DNA of 64,000 nucleotides from Fuscovulum blasticum DSM 2131 (GCF_003034965.1 NZ_PZKE01000009.1:62001-126000), one strand, 5' to 3'; positions 1 to 8,178 are shown, numbered from the stretch's first letter. The notes: generated by a model from the sequence alone, not told the origin. Translations and numbers: made by a program.

Positions 1-156
1 TTCCTTGATCACCAGCGTAGACGGCGTGGCGTAGGAAAAGCCCAGCCGAACGGCGCTTGCGGCCGCCCGCGCCTGTCTGACAAGCGCCGGTGCCGTCAGG
101 GCCCCGATGCCGGCCAGCGTGGCCAGGGTGAAATTGCGTCGTGTGATCGTGGTCAT
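1..156 (-). CDS. ABC transporter substrate-binding protein, N-terminal fragment (sulfonate-type)
   Basis: Only the first 52 codons are present; the rest lies beyond the left edge. The ATG at 156 opens with a twin-arginine type signal (TTITRRNFTLATLAG) followed by an Ala/Leu-rich stretch, so the product is probably exported by Tat. The mature start AVRLGFSYATPSTLVIKE resembles the first beta strand of SsuA/TauA-type solute-binding proteins. It follows tauC in the same direction after about 280 bases, so it is probably its own transcription unit in the same organosulfur locus. Alternatives such as nitrate or other oxyanion binding cannot be excluded from 52 residues. Confidence 0.6.
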   Translation of the reverse strand, partial: MTTITRRNFTLATLAGIGALTAPALVRQARAAASAVRLGFSYATPSTLVIKE

Positions 157-397
157 GCTGCGCACCTGCTGGTTGATTTTCGGGCCACCCGGCCCTGAAA
201 TGTTGCCCGGCCTTCGGTGGCCGCGCGGAACAGGCCCCAAGGGTTGCACCGCGCAGACATGACGTAAATATCTACCAGATAAGTCGAGTAATTTTGGAAA
301 ACCCGCCCTGCCAGCCCCCCTTCCGGCGAAGCGGCGCTTCCCCGGAACGGCCTGTCCGCGACAAGACCGTTCCTCGCCCTGTGATTGTTGCCGGGGG
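157..397 (-). promoter_or_regulatory. Intergenic leader of the left-edge binding-protein gene
   Basis: No gene is seen here. The only AT-rich part is about 260-300. It contains the inverted repeat TATCT-ACC-AGATA at 269-281, a form compatible with a LysR-type site (CysB/Cbl-like regulators control sulfonate genes in other bacteria). It lies about 115 bases upstream of the start at 156. The role is inferred from position only. Confidence 0.25.
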
Positions 398-431
398 CGG
401 CAGGCGCGCGGATGATTCGCGCCGCCTGCCG
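398..431 (-). terminator. Hairpin after tauC
   Basis: CGGCAGGCG (398-406) pairs with CGCCTGCCG (423-431). The stem is extended by CGCG/CGCG with one bulged base, and the loop is GATGATT. It starts 6 bases past the tauC stop at 437 on the minus strand. No clear U-run follows, so it may be a processing or partial termination hairpin. Confidence 0.45.
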
Positions 432-436
432 GTGGG

Positions 437-1663
437 TCAGGCCTTGCCGCGCCAGGGAACCAGCCGCCGTTCGGCGAACCGCATCAGGATGTCGATGCCG
501 TAGCCGATGATCCCGATCAGCAGGATGCCCATCACCACGATGTCGGTAAGCTGGAACTTCGAGGCCACCAGGATCATCATCCCGGCCCCCTTTTCCGCCG
601 CCACCAGTTCGGCCGCCACCACGGTGCCCCAGCAGACGCCCAGCGCAACGCGCAGGCCGGTAAAGATGTCGGGCAGCGAGTTCGGCACGATGACATGCCA
701 CAGAACCTGTCGCGGCGAGGCGCCAAGACTGTAGGCGGCATGGACCTTGGACAGGCGGATGCCGGTCACGCCGGTGCGGGCGGCGATCACCATGATCCAC
801 AGCGCAGCCAGGAACAGCAGCACGATCTTGCCGCTTTCCCAGATGCCGAACCAGATGATGATCAGCGGAATCAGCGCAAGCGGCGGCACAGGCCGCATGA
901 ATTCGACGATCGGGTCGAACCAGCCGCGGAACCAGCCCGACAGGCCCATTGCATAGCCCAGCGGCACGCCGACCAGCGTGCCCAGCACCAGCCCCGCCAG
1001 CACCCGCCACAGCGAGAAGCCGACATGTTCCCACAGCGAATTGTTCTGGTAGCCGTTCCGCGCAATCTCGACAAAGCGCGCGGCCACGGCTTCGGGCGGG
1101 GGCAGCCAGATCGGCTCCATCTGCCAGCCGGCATCAGGGGTGAAGCTGACCGACCCCTTCGAGGTGAGGACGGCGCGGCCATGCGCCACGCGCACCGCCT
1201 GGTCTGCGGTCACGGGCTGGCCGTCGATGGCGGTGATGCGCGCCCCTTCCCCGTCATTGGCGGCGGGGCGGACCAAGGCGCTGCGCCAGGCCGGGGTGAT
1301 TTCGGCATCGTCCACCGCAATGCCGCTGCCACCCGTGGCAGCCGGCGCCTGGGGCTTTTCGCCCGGGCGGTGGACACGCACGGTCACGGTGCCCTGCCCG
1401 GTGCCGCCCTTGCCATCCTCGACCGTGTAGGTGAAGGCGGTGTCGCCCAGGAACGGCCCCGGCACATGCAGCGGCACCAGCCGCGACCCGGTGAAGGCGC
1501 CCCAGATCAGGAACAGCACCCCCACCGACAGGACCGAGGCCACCCGGCTGGGCCGGATCGCGCTGGTGTCGCCAAAGGCGGCGCGGGGTGTCTTGCGCCA
1601 AAGCAGCCGGGTCAGCGCCCAGGCCACCACGAACAGCGCCACATAGGCCAGAAGGACGGTCAT
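437..1663 (-). CDS. tauC: Taurine/sulfonate ABC transporter permease with inserted beta-sandwich domain
   Basis: Inner-membrane subunit of a TauABC-type importer, 408 aa. The C-terminal half (about 185-408) is a standard MetI-like permease: LPPPEAVAARF, then SLWRVLAGLVLGTLVGVPLG, and the EAA-type loop around AAYSLGASPRQVLWHVIVPNS. The N-terminus has two hydrophobic segments (about 3-21 and 44-58). Between the second of these and LPPP lies an extra stretch of roughly 115 residues (about 67-183). It contains FTYTVEDGKGGTGQGTVTV and, further on, ARITAIDGQPV and KGSVSFTPDAGW. These are hallmarks of tandem-95/cadherin-like (VCBS-type) repeats, here in circularly permuted order. An ordinary TauC is about 250-290 aa. 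The start ATG overlaps the tauB stop by 4 bases, so the two are translationally coupled. Confidence 0.85.
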   Translation of the reverse strand: MTVLLAYVALFVVAWALTRLLWRKTPRAAFGDTSAIRPSRVASVLSVGVLFLIWGAFTGSRLVPLHVPGPFLGDTAFTYTVEDGKGGTGQGTVTVRVHRPGEKPQAPAATGGSGIAVDDAEITPAWRSALVRPAANDGEGARITAIDGQPVTADQAVRVAHGRAVLTSKGSVSFTPDAGWQMEPIWLPPPEAVAARFVEIARNGYQNNSLWEHVGFSLWRVLAGLVLGTLVGVPLGYAMGLSGWFRGWFDPIVEFMRPVPPLALIPLIIIWFGIWESGKIVLLFLAALWIMVIAARTGVTGIRLSKVHAAYSLGASPRQVLWHVIVPNSLPDIFTGLRVALGVCWGTVVAAELVAAEKGAGMMILVASKFQLTDIVVMGILLIGIIGYGIDILMRFAERRLVPWRGKA

Positions 1664-2466
1664 GCCGCCACCTCGGACCGGCCCATGATCTCTTCCTCCA
1701 TGCCCCAGATCAGCGACAGGATCTCATCCCGGCGGGCATGAAAATTGGGGCGCGACTTCACGGCGCGCAGATCGGCATCGACCCCGGCTTCGGCAAAGGG
1801 CAGGTGATATTCGCGGAAGATGCGGCCCGGACGCGGCGCCATGACGATCAGCCGTTCGCCCAAGAGCAGCGCCTCTTCGACGGAATGGGTGATCAGGATC
1901 ACCGTCTTGCCGGTTTCCTTCCACAGCTTCAGCACAAGGCCCTGCATCTTTTCCCGCGTCAGCGCATCCAGCGCGCCCAGCGGTTCATCCATCAGCACCA
2001 CCTGCGGATCGCCCGCCAGGCACCGGGCCAGCGCCACCCGCTGCTGCATACCGCCCGACAGCGCATAGACCGGCTTTTCGGCAAAGCCCTGCAACCCGGT
2101 CTGCACCAGCAGCCGGTCGGTCTGCCGGTCCCGCTCGGCCCGTGCCACGCCGCGCATCCTTGGGCCGAAATCCACGTTGCGCCGCACGCTCATCCATTCG
2201 AACAGGGCGCCTTGCTGGAACACCATGCCCCGGTCCGGCCCCGGCCCGGCAATCGGGCGGTCGCCCAGCAAGACCTTGCCCGAGGTGGGGCGCAGGAAGC
2301 CGGCCAGAATGTTCAGAAGCGTGGTCTTGCCACAGCCCGAAGGCCCGAGGATCGACACAAGCTGCCCCGTGGGGATGGTCAGGGAAATATCAGACAGGGC
2401 CTGCGTGGGCGCCTGCCCTGCGGTGCCGAACTGCATCGACACCGCATCAAGGGTCAGGGTCGTCAT
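1660..2466 (-). CDS. tauB: Taurine/sulfonate ABC transporter ATP-binding protein
   Basis: Cytoplasmic ATPase of the importer, 268 aa, the usual size. Walker A GPSGCGKTT is at residues 41-49, the Q-loop QQGALF is near 84-89, the ABC signature LSGGMQQR starts at 136, and Walker B VVLMDE is at 156-161, followed by the D-loop GALD. The NitT/TauT subfamily is supported by the pairing with a TauC permease and a TauA binding protein in one operon. The gene is 77 bases downstream of tauA and overlaps tauC by 4 bases. Substrate could be taurine or another sulfonate. Confidence 0.9.
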   Translation of the reverse strand: MTTLTLDAVSMQFGTAGQAPTQALSDISLTIPTGQLVSILGPSGCGKTTLLNILAGFLRPTSGKVLLGDRPIAGPGPDRGMVFQQGALFEWMSVRRNVDFGPRMRGVARAERDRQTDRLLVQTGLQGFAEKPVYALSGGMQQRVALARCLAGDPQVVLMDEPLGALDALTREKMQGLVLKLWKETGKTVILITHSVEEALLLGERLIVMAPRPGRIFREYHLPFAEAGVDADLRAVKSRPNFHARRDEILSLIWGMEEEIMGRSEVAA

Positions 2467-2490
2467 ACGGGGGAATCCTTCAAAACAGGT

Positions 2491-2524
2491 CAGGCGGCGC
2501 AGGGAGGAGGGCCCGCGCCGCCTG
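2491..2524 (-). terminator. Intercistronic hairpin between tauA and tauB
   Basis: A perfect 10-base inverted repeat, CAGGCGGCGC (2491-2500) against GCGCCGCCTG (2515-2524), with a 14-base loop. It sits directly after the tauA stop. Such hairpins commonly stabilise or partly terminate the binding-protein message so that it exceeds the membrane subunits. A similar arrangement follows frcB at 34014. Confidence 0.5.
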
Positions 2525-2543
2525 TTTCGCCGGTGGAAACGCC

Positions 2544-3530
2544 TTACAGCTTCGACGCGGCCTCAAGGTAAGAGGCATCGACGACGCCGTCATAGCTGTC
2601 CAGCGCCGACGGAATGTTGCCCGAGGCGACGAAGAAATCGGCCACGCCCTTCAGATAAGCCTGCACGCCGCCGCCCAGCCATTTGTCCGACAGCTTTTCT
2701 TCCAGCGTGGGCAACGTGAAGCCGGCCAACTGGTCCTTGGTCACCGCTTCATCCAGCCCCGAATCCTTGGCCAGGATCGGAACGAACTTTTCGGGGTCGG
2801 CGGCATAGGCGGCGTTCTGGTCGTTCACCACCTTCAGGAACTTGGCCACCAGATCAGGGTTCTCGGCGGCAAATCCGCCCGGCGTCGAGATCACGTCGAA
2901 GACGCGGATGCCGGCGGCCTCTTTCTCTTCGGCGCTCAGCAGCACATTGCCATATTCCTTGGCCCGCGCCAGCGAACCGCCCCAGCCGCAGAACACGTCG
3001 ATGTTGCCCTGTGCGATGGCGGCGGCGGCATCGGGCGGGGTCAGGTCAACGACCTGCAGCTTGGACACGTCGATCTTGAAATGCTCAAGCTGCTTGAGGA
3101 AACCGTAATGCGCCGCGGTGCCCAGCGGCACGCCGACCTTCTTGCCCTCCAGTTCCTGCACGTTGTCCTTGGTGATCTCCAGATCCTTGCGCACGACGCA
3201 GTTGTCGTTTTCCGAATAGCTGACGGCCACATCCACCGCCTTCAGATCCTGTCCCGCCGAGGTGGCGGTGATGAAGGGCGGCACGCCCTGGCTGATCAGG
3301 AACTGCACGTCGCCCGCGGCGGCGGCGGCCGACATGGCAACGCCGGTGTCGAAGGCGCGCCAGTTCACCTTGAGGCCCAGTTCCTTTTCAAAGGTGCCAT
3401 CCACCTTGGCCGCCTCGAACGGAAGGGGCCATTCCAGGAAGTAGGCAACGGTAATCTCTTTCGGCTGGGCCAGCACGGGGGAAGCCAGCAGCGCGGCAAA
3501 GGCAGCGGCCAGGCCGGTGATACGGGGCAT
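2544..3530 (-). CDS. tauA: Taurine-type ABC transporter periplasmic binding protein
   Basis: Periplasmic receptor, 328 aa. A Sec signal peptide (MPRITGLAAAFAALLASPVLA) precedes the mature start QPKEITVAYFLEWPLPFE. The later features VQFLISQGVPPF, GKKVGVPLGTAAHYGF and GNIDVFCGWGG are typical of NitT/TauT class 2 folds. I chose ATG 3530 because GGAG lies 6 bases upstream. The longer frame uses a less likely ATG at 3542. It heads the tauABC unit, and 178 bases separate it from the acetyltransferase gene upstream. A weak inverted repeat ACGAC-N7-GTCGT (3572-3588) lies in that gap. Confidence 0.88.
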   Translation of the reverse strand: MPRITGLAAAFAALLASPVLAQPKEITVAYFLEWPLPFEAAKVDGTFEKELGLKVNWRAFDTGVAMSAAAAAGDVQFLISQGVPPFITATSAGQDLKAVDVAVSYSENDNCVVRKDLEITKDNVQELEGKKVGVPLGTAAHYGFLKQLEHFKIDVSKLQVVDLTPPDAAAAIAQGNIDVFCGWGGSLARAKEYGNVLLSAEEKEAAGIRVFDVISTPGGFAAENPDLVAKFLKVVNDQNAAYAADPEKFVPILAKDSGLDEAVTKDQLAGFTLPTLEEKLSDKWLGGGVQAYLKGVADFFVASGNIPSALDSYDGVVDASYLEAASKL

Positions 3531-3707
3531 TTCAGTCTCCATCGGACAGGTGCGGGCAGCGCCCGGTTTAGACGACTCATTTTGTCGTTGATCTGCAGTC
3601 TGCGATGCCGGCCGGGCGGGGGCCATTCCAAAGCCGGGGCGCCCGGCAGCAGGGCAAGGGTGGAAGAAGCAGAGAAAAGGGAAGGAAATTCCCCGGTCTG
3701 CCGCAGA

Positions 3708-4655
3708 TCAGGCCTGCCGCAGCGCCACCACCGACAGTTGCGGCTTGGCCTGGGTGACGGCGGTGCCGGGCGGAACGCCTTCGGTCAGCCAGACGCCGCC
3801 GCCGATGACCGAGCCGCGACCGATGGTGATGCGGCCCAGGATGGCCGCGCCGGCATAGATCACCACATCATCCTCGATCACCGGATGGCGCGGCTGGCCC
3901 TTGACCAGTGCGCCGCTCTCATCGGCCTCGAAGCGTTTGGCGCCCAGTGTCACCTGTTGATAGATGCGCACATTGCGCCCGATCACCGAGGTTTCCCCGA
4001 TCACCACGCCGGTGCCATGGTCGGCAAAGAAGGCCGGCCCGATGCGGGCACCGGGGTGGATGTCGATGCCGGTCACGCTGTGGGAATATTCCGCCATGAT
4101 CCGCGCGGTCATGGGCGCGCCCAGCCGATACAGCTCATGCGCGATGCGGTGGTGCAGGATGGCCGACACGCCGGGAAAGCAGAACACGATCTCGTCCAGG
4201 CTTTTCGCGGACGGGTCGCCGGCATAGGCGGCAGCAATGTCGGTATCGTGCAGGTCGCGGATGCGGACCAGGCTGTCAACGAAGCCTGCCGCCACCACCG
4301 CGGCATGGGAGCTGCCGGCCTGGCCGGGGTGGGATTCGGACAGATGCCATTCCCGTTCGACCTGCTGGCGCAGGCGTTGGCGCACCGACCCCAGCATCCG
4401 CAGGACATGGGCATCGGTTTCGTCCGGGGTCAGGCCGGGGGGGCCGAAGTGGCGGGGATAGAGCAGCCCGACCACATCCGTCAGCACAGAAATGATCTCG
4501 GGCTTCGAGGGCAGAAGCGGGGTTGGCCGGCCGTGATAGCGGCGCTGCTGCGACACGATGCGGATCAGCCGCAACCGTTCCGCGACCGACTCTATTCCGG
4601 TCAGTGGCACGGTTTGGGGCCCGGTCAGGGGCCTGTCTTGTGGCGTCCCGTCCAT
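3708..4655 (-). CDS. srpH: Serine O-acetyltransferase, SrpH/EpsC type
   Basis: Acetylates L-serine with acetyl-CoA to O-acetylserine, the acceptor for sulfide in cysteine synthesis. It is 315 aa. An alpha-helical N-terminal part (to about 180) is followed by a left-handed beta-helix with hexapeptide repeats (IHPGARIG, GTGVVIGETSVIG, VIEDDVVIYAGAAILG, IGRGSVIGG). The DHGTGVVIGE segment is the CysE active-site stretch. Start ATG 4655 is preferred because GAGGA lies just upstream; a TTG at 4685 is the only longer option. SrpH-type enzymes are the recorded neighbours of Family 2A encapsulins (SrpI) in cyanobacteria, which fits the genes upstream here. Confidence 0.85.
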   Translation of the reverse strand: MDGTPQDRPLTGPQTVPLTGIESVAERLRLIRIVSQQRRYHGRPTPLLPSKPEIISVLTDVVGLLYPRHFGPPGLTPDETDAHVLRMLGSVRQRLRQQVEREWHLSESHPGQAGSSHAAVVAAGFVDSLVRIRDLHDTDIAAAYAGDPSAKSLDEIVFCFPGVSAILHHRIAHELYRLGAPMTARIMAEYSHSVTGIDIHPGARIGPAFFADHGTGVVIGETSVIGRNVRIYQQVTLGAKRFEADESGALVKGQPRHPVIEDDVVIYAGAAILGRITIGRGSVIGGGVWLTEGVPPGTAVTQAKPQLSVVALRQA

Positions 4656-4699
4656 GCGCGTCCTCACGCCTTCCCACCGCTCCAACCGTTGACGCAGCG

Positions 4700-5482
4700 C
4701 TATCGCAAAGCGCCGCCATCGCCAATGGAACGGACTTTCGTATTCAGGGTTCGCCAGAGAAGGTTGTTCTCCGGCACGGGCTCGGCCGCCTCGGGGCCAA
4801 GGGCGGCCGACCAGTCGGGCTGTTCGTCCCGCCGCGCCACCAGCGCCCCGCGTTCCCAGGCCTGACGCGGCAGATCCAGCCGGCGGGCGGCGGGAAGTTC
4901 CCCGCGCACCTCGGGCCGGGCCAGCAACCAGCCCGCCCGGGCCTCAAGGCGGCCGAAGCCGATCAGCAGGAAACTGTCGAACACCTCGTCCAGCGCCTTG
5001 AGCCGCCACAGAAGCGGCGCCAGCAGGGTGTCCAGCAGGCTGAACCCGGAGCCAGAGGTTGCCTGCGCCGATGCCAGAAGCGTCTCGATCCGGGTCAGGC
5101 GGCTGCGCAGCAGGTGGATCGCCAGATCCAGTTCGCGCGGGGCCTTGGCGTTGCAAACCTGATCCAGCACGGGAAACACCGTCCTGACCAGCGCCAGACC
5201 TTCGCGATGTTCGGCCCGGCGGACCGGGTCGCGGGGGTGCAGCGGCTGGTCGGGGTGCAGATCCTCGGTCAGATCCAGCATCGCCAGCGGATCGCGCAGC
5301 ACGACCTGCGGCTGCGCCGCGCGGCGGCAGGTCAGCCGCAGCGCTGTGTCATCTGCCAGATCGACCGGCTGGCGCAGCGGCACCCGCTCCAGCGAGGTGC
5401 CGCGCACCGCCAGCGAGATTGCCACCGCCTGTGCCAGCGGGTGGCCCTCCGGGGCGGCCAGGCTGAGCGATGGCGCGGTCAT
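4700..5482 (-). CDS. Glutathione S-transferase-like protein
   Basis: A 260-aa cytoplasmic protein. The N-terminal ~85 residues could be a diverged thioredoxin fold (QVVLRDPLAMLDLTEDLHPD). The helical middle (VFPVLDQVCNAKAPRELDLAI, then SLLDTLLAPLLWRLKALDEVF) resembles the GST C-terminal domain. No clear N-terminal catalytic Ser/Cys/Tyr is visible. Its start overlaps the stop of the sulfhydrylase gene upstream by 4 bases, so it is co-translated within the sulfur operon. A role in handling thiol or persulfide adducts is inference from context only. Confidence 0.6.
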   Translation of the reverse strand: MTAPSLSLAAPEGHPLAQAVAISLAVRGTSLERVPLRQPVDLADDTALRLTCRRAAQPQVVLRDPLAMLDLTEDLHPDQPLHPRDPVRRAEHREGLALVRTVFPVLDQVCNAKAPRELDLAIHLLRSRLTRIETLLASAQATSGSGFSLLDTLLAPLLWRLKALDEVFDSFLLIGFGRLEARAGWLLARPEVRGELPAARRLDLPRQAWERGALVARRDEQPDWSAALGPEAAEPVPENNLLWRTLNTKVRSIGDGGALR

Positions 5483-6786
5483 TCTGCGGCCACGCGCTGC
5501 GCCCCGGCCGCCGCCAGCGCCTGATCCAGATCGGCAAGGATGTCGTCGATATGCTCGATCCCGACCGACAGCCGCACATAGCCCGCCGTCACCCCGGTTT
5601 TCGCCTGATCCTCGGCGGTCAACTGGCTGTGGGTGGTCGAGGCCGGATGAATGGCCAGACTGCGCGCATCGCCGATATTGGCAACGTGGTAGAACAGCTT
5701 GAGCGCGTCGATGAAGCGGCGGCCCGCCTGTTGCCCGGAAGCCAGTTCAAAGCCCACCAATCCGCCATAGCCGCCGCGCAGCACCGCATCGGCGCGGTTG
5801 CGGGCAATCCCTGTTTGCAGTCCGGGGTAGATCACGCGCGAAACCTCGGGCCGTCCGGCCAGCCATTCGGCCACGCGGGCGGCATTGCTGCTGTGCCGTT
5901 CGATCCGCAGCGGCAGCGTTTCAAGGCCTTGCAACGTCTGCCAGGCGTTGAACGGCGACAGCGCCGCGCCCAGATCGCGCAGCAGCGTGGTGCGGGCCTT
6001 GATGATATAAGCCACCGGCCCCAGCGGTTTCGTCGCCTCGACCCAGACCGCGCCGTGATAGCTGGCATCCGGCGTGTTCAGCGCCGGCTGGCGTTGCGGA
6101 TGCGCCGCCCAGTCGAAGGTGCCGCCATCGACGATCAGCCCGCCGATGCTGGTGCCATGCCCGCCCAGATACTTGGTCGAGGAATAGACCACGATCGCCG
6201 CGCCATGATCGAAGGGCCGCGCAAGCAGCGGGGCGGCGGTATTGTCCACGATCAGCGGAATCCCCAGCGGACGGCCCAGATCGGCCACCTCGCGGATCGG
6301 GAACACCTCGAGCTTGGGGTTGGGCAGGGTTTCGGCATACCAGGCGCGGGTGCGGTCATCGCTGGCGCGGACAAAGGCATGTGGATCGCGCGGATCGACG
6401 AAGCGCACCTCGATGCCCTGATCCTTCAGCGTATTGGCAAACAGGTTCCAGGTGCCGCCGTACAGGTCGGTCGAGGACACGATGTTGTCGCCCGCCCGCG
6501 CCAGGTTCTGGATCGCGAAGGCCGAGGCCGCCTGACCCGAGGCCACCGCCAGCGCGGCAACCCCGCCTTCCAGCGCGGCGATGCGCTGTTCCAGCACATC
6601 GGTCGTGGGGTTGCCGATGCGGGTATAGATATTGCCCAGCTCGGCCAGCGAGAACAGCGCGGCGGCATGGTCCGTGTCGCGGAACTGGTAGCTGGTGGTC
6701 TGGTAGATCGGCACCACGACCGACCCGGTGGCGGGGTCGGCCCGATAGCCGGCGTGAAGGGCAAGGGTCTCGGGGTTCAGGGTCAT
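5479..6786 (-). CDS. metY: O-acetylhomoserine/O-acetylserine sulfhydrylase family (Cys/Met metabolism PLP enzyme)
   Basis: A PLP enzyme joining sulfide to an O-acetylated amino acid, 435 aa. It has the hallmarks of MetY: LHAGYRADPATGSVVVPIYQTTSY at the N-terminus, YTRIGNPTTDVLE, the substrate loop SSTDLYGGTWNLF, DNTAAPLL, and the PLP-lysine motif VVYSSTKYLGGHG. The C-terminus has LIGIEHIDDI-like VRLSVGIEHIDDI. The ATG at 6786 has AAGGA upstream at good spacing; a TTG at 6801 is less likely. The acetyltransferase two genes downstream makes O-acetylserine, so in this operon the enzyme may act as an O-acetylserine sulfhydrylase. The substrate cannot be decided from sequence alone. Confidence 0.87.
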   Translation of the reverse strand: MTLNPETLALHAGYRADPATGSVVVPIYQTTSYQFRDTDHAAALFSLAELGNIYTRIGNPTTDVLEQRIAALEGGVAALAVASGQAASAFAIQNLARAGDNIVSSTDLYGGTWNLFANTLKDQGIEVRFVDPRDPHAFVRASDDRTRAWYAETLPNPKLEVFPIREVADLGRPLGIPLIVDNTAAPLLARPFDHGAAIVVYSSTKYLGGHGTSIGGLIVDGGTFDWAAHPQRQPALNTPDASYHGAVWVEATKPLGPVAYIIKARTTLLRDLGAALSPFNAWQTLQGLETLPLRIERHSSNAARVAEWLAGRPEVSRVIYPGLQTGIARNRADAVLRGGYGGLVGFELASGQQAGRRFIDALKLFYHVANIGDARSLAIHPASTTHSQLTAEDQAKTGVTAGYVRLSVGIEHIDDILADLDQALAAAGAQRVAAE

Positions 6787-6797
6787 GGCTGTTTCCT

Positions 6798-7358
6798 TCA
6801 AAGTTCGGTTGTTGTCGGTTCGCCCAGTCCCAGCGTCAGCCGGACCGTCCAGTTCATCAGCGCGGCCGCCAGGATCAGATCGACGATCTCAAGGTCGTCG
6901 AGCCGCTCTTCCTCAAGCCGCCAGATCTCGCGGCGGGTCAGGCCGGGGGGCACCGCGCTTAGCGCCCCGGCGGCGCTGACAATGGCCCCCAGCCGCCCGG
7001 TCAGCGGCGAGGGAAGCCCCTCTTCCAGCAGCACCCGCACCTCTCGCGGGCGTTTCAGCCCTTGCACGGCGGCCTGTGCCTGTTCGGCCGTCTGTGCAAA
7101 GCAGCCCAGCCGCCGGGCCACCGCCGCAGCCGCCAGCGCGCGTTCCCCCGGGGCAAGCCCGGCGCGGCCACCGTCCTGCACCGCCTGCGTCAGGGCGGTT
7201 GCTGCCGCATGTGCGTTGCCCGCGCGGGAAAACAGCCGGTCCGAGGCCGCGATGCCCGCGCCGCCGCCCGGTTCAAGCCAGGGCAACCAGCCGACCGGCG
7301 CGCGATCAAAGGCGGTCGGGCGCCGGTTGGCAGGGCGATGCAGCACGGTGTCAGCCAT
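6798..7358 (-). CDS. AhpD-fold protein lacking the CxxC motif (Avi_7169-like)
   Basis: A 186-aa all-helical protein. Features recalled from the Avi_7169 family are present: GWLPWLEP near the N-terminus, the GLAPGERALAAAAVARRL helix, RLGAIVSAAGALSAVPP, and LDDLEIVDLILAAALMNWTVRLTLGLGEP at the end. In typical members the helix after the ASR motif reads C-x-x-C-x-x-x-H, the peroxidase centre. Here it reads RRLGCFAQTAEQA, so only Cys86 remains and the second Cys and the His are gone. It lies 12 bases before metY and 13 bases after the CMD gene. A scaffold or binding role is possible; peroxidase activity of the usual kind is doubtful. Confidence 0.7.
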   Translation of the reverse strand: MADTVLHRPANRRPTAFDRAPVGWLPWLEPGGGAGIAASDRLFSRAGNAHAAATALTQAVQDGGRAGLAPGERALAAAAVARRLGCFAQTAEQAQAAVQGLKRPREVRVLLEEGLPSPLTGRLGAIVSAAGALSAVPPGLTRREIWRLEEERLDDLEIVDLILAAALMNWTVRLTLGLGEPTTTEL

Positions 7359-7370
7359 CGGCCGCGGCCC

Positions 7371-8000
7371 CTATTCGGCGGCCAGCAGGCTGGCCTGCCG
7401 GGCGGCAAGATAGCTGCGCAGCCCGGCCACCACCCGAACCTGGAAGCTGACCAGCCCGATCACCTGCGTCAGCACGACAATGCCATCCCGGGTCCATCCG
7501 GCGCTGAGCAGCGCCTCCAGCGCCTCGGGGCCGGCATCGCGCGGATGCAGCGCCAGAAGGTGGGCATGTTCCAGCGCCGCTGACAGCCGCTCGCCAAGCT
7601 CAAGCCGGGTCGCGTCATCGACAACATAGACCGGCCCGTCCAGGCTTTCGGCCGACAGCGGGCCTTCGGGAAAGGCGCCATAGGGGCCGGGATGGGCGCT
7701 GCCATCGGCCTCATGCGCAATCAGGCGGGCCAGCGGCGCCAGGGCCGGATCGGTCTGGCGCAGCAGGGCCAGGAAATGCGCCCGTGTCTCGGGTTCGTCC
7801 TGCAGGGCGGCCACGAAGGCCGCGACCGCGCGGCGCTCCAGCAGCGAGACAGGGCCGGCCACCTCGGGGAACAGCAGCAGTTGATAGCAGCGTTCCGACT
7901 GCGCCCGCGCCTCGGGCCGGGCGCGGAAGGCACGGCCGACCGGGCTGCCCGGGGCCACACCGGCCAGACGTTCGATCAGGGTCAGGTCATGGTGGGTCAT
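7371..8000 (-). CDS. CMD-domain protein (Avi_7170-like)
   Basis: A 209-aa protein of the carboxymuconolactone decarboxylase-like group that usually sits beside the Avi_7169-type protein. Visible features are LIERLAGVAPGSP at the N-terminus, SLLERRAVAAFVAALQ, and a C-terminal core ALEALLSAGWTRDGIVVLTQVIGLVSFQVRV, which matches the AhpD-type helical hairpin. No CxxC is present; the only cysteine is near residue 38. Start ATG 8000 has GAAGG upstream; the longer open frame to 8300 has no ribosome site and atypical composition. It forms a tight pair with the next gene. Function unknown, probably heterodimeric with its partner. Confidence 0.7.
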   Translation of the reverse strand: MTHHDLTLIERLAGVAPGSPVGRAFRARPEARAQSERCYQLLLFPEVAGPVSLLERRAVAAFVAALQDEPETRAHFLALLRQTDPALAPLARLIAHEADGSAHPGPYGAFPEGPLSAESLDGPVYVVDDATRLELGERLSAALEHAHLLALHPRDAGPEALEALLSAGWTRDGIVVLTQVIGLVSFQVRVVAGLRSYLAARQASLLAAE

Positions 8001-8178
8001 CTTGGGTATGCCTTCATGCCGGTTGCGGTGGTGTTGTCCCCTCAAGGTTGCATGGAGCGGCATAAAAGACGATAAAACAGAGCGTGTTTTTTGCGGGCTG
8101 TTTGGGGAAGGATCATGTCCGACCGGGCGATGCCAGAGATGGAAGTCGCCGCCGGCGGTTCCCACCCGGCGAATCGCC
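8001..8178 (-). promoter_or_regulatory. Possible internal promoter of the sulfur operon
   Basis: No gene is seen. Within this gap the stretch 8061-8095 is conspicuously AT-rich (AAAAGACGATAAAAC at 8064-8078, then a T-run). The AAAAGAC word recurs upstream of the encapsulin gene group at 11766-11772 and 11801-11806, so a shared regulator is conceivable. Confidence 0.25.

Noticed and set aside
2142-4865. A 907-codon open frame on the plus strand
   Set aside because: It lies opposite tauB, tauA and srpH, which have clear family motifs. Its translation is Arg/His/Gly/Gln-rich with no domain, the usual mirror of GC-rich coding DNA. The same holds for other long plus-strand frames opposite minus-strand genes (e.g. 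5470-7413, 28792-30438, 31533-32756, 53482-55296).
6787-6797. SAM-type riboswitch before metY
   Set aside because: Only 11-12 bases separate metY from the upstream gene, so there is no room for one.
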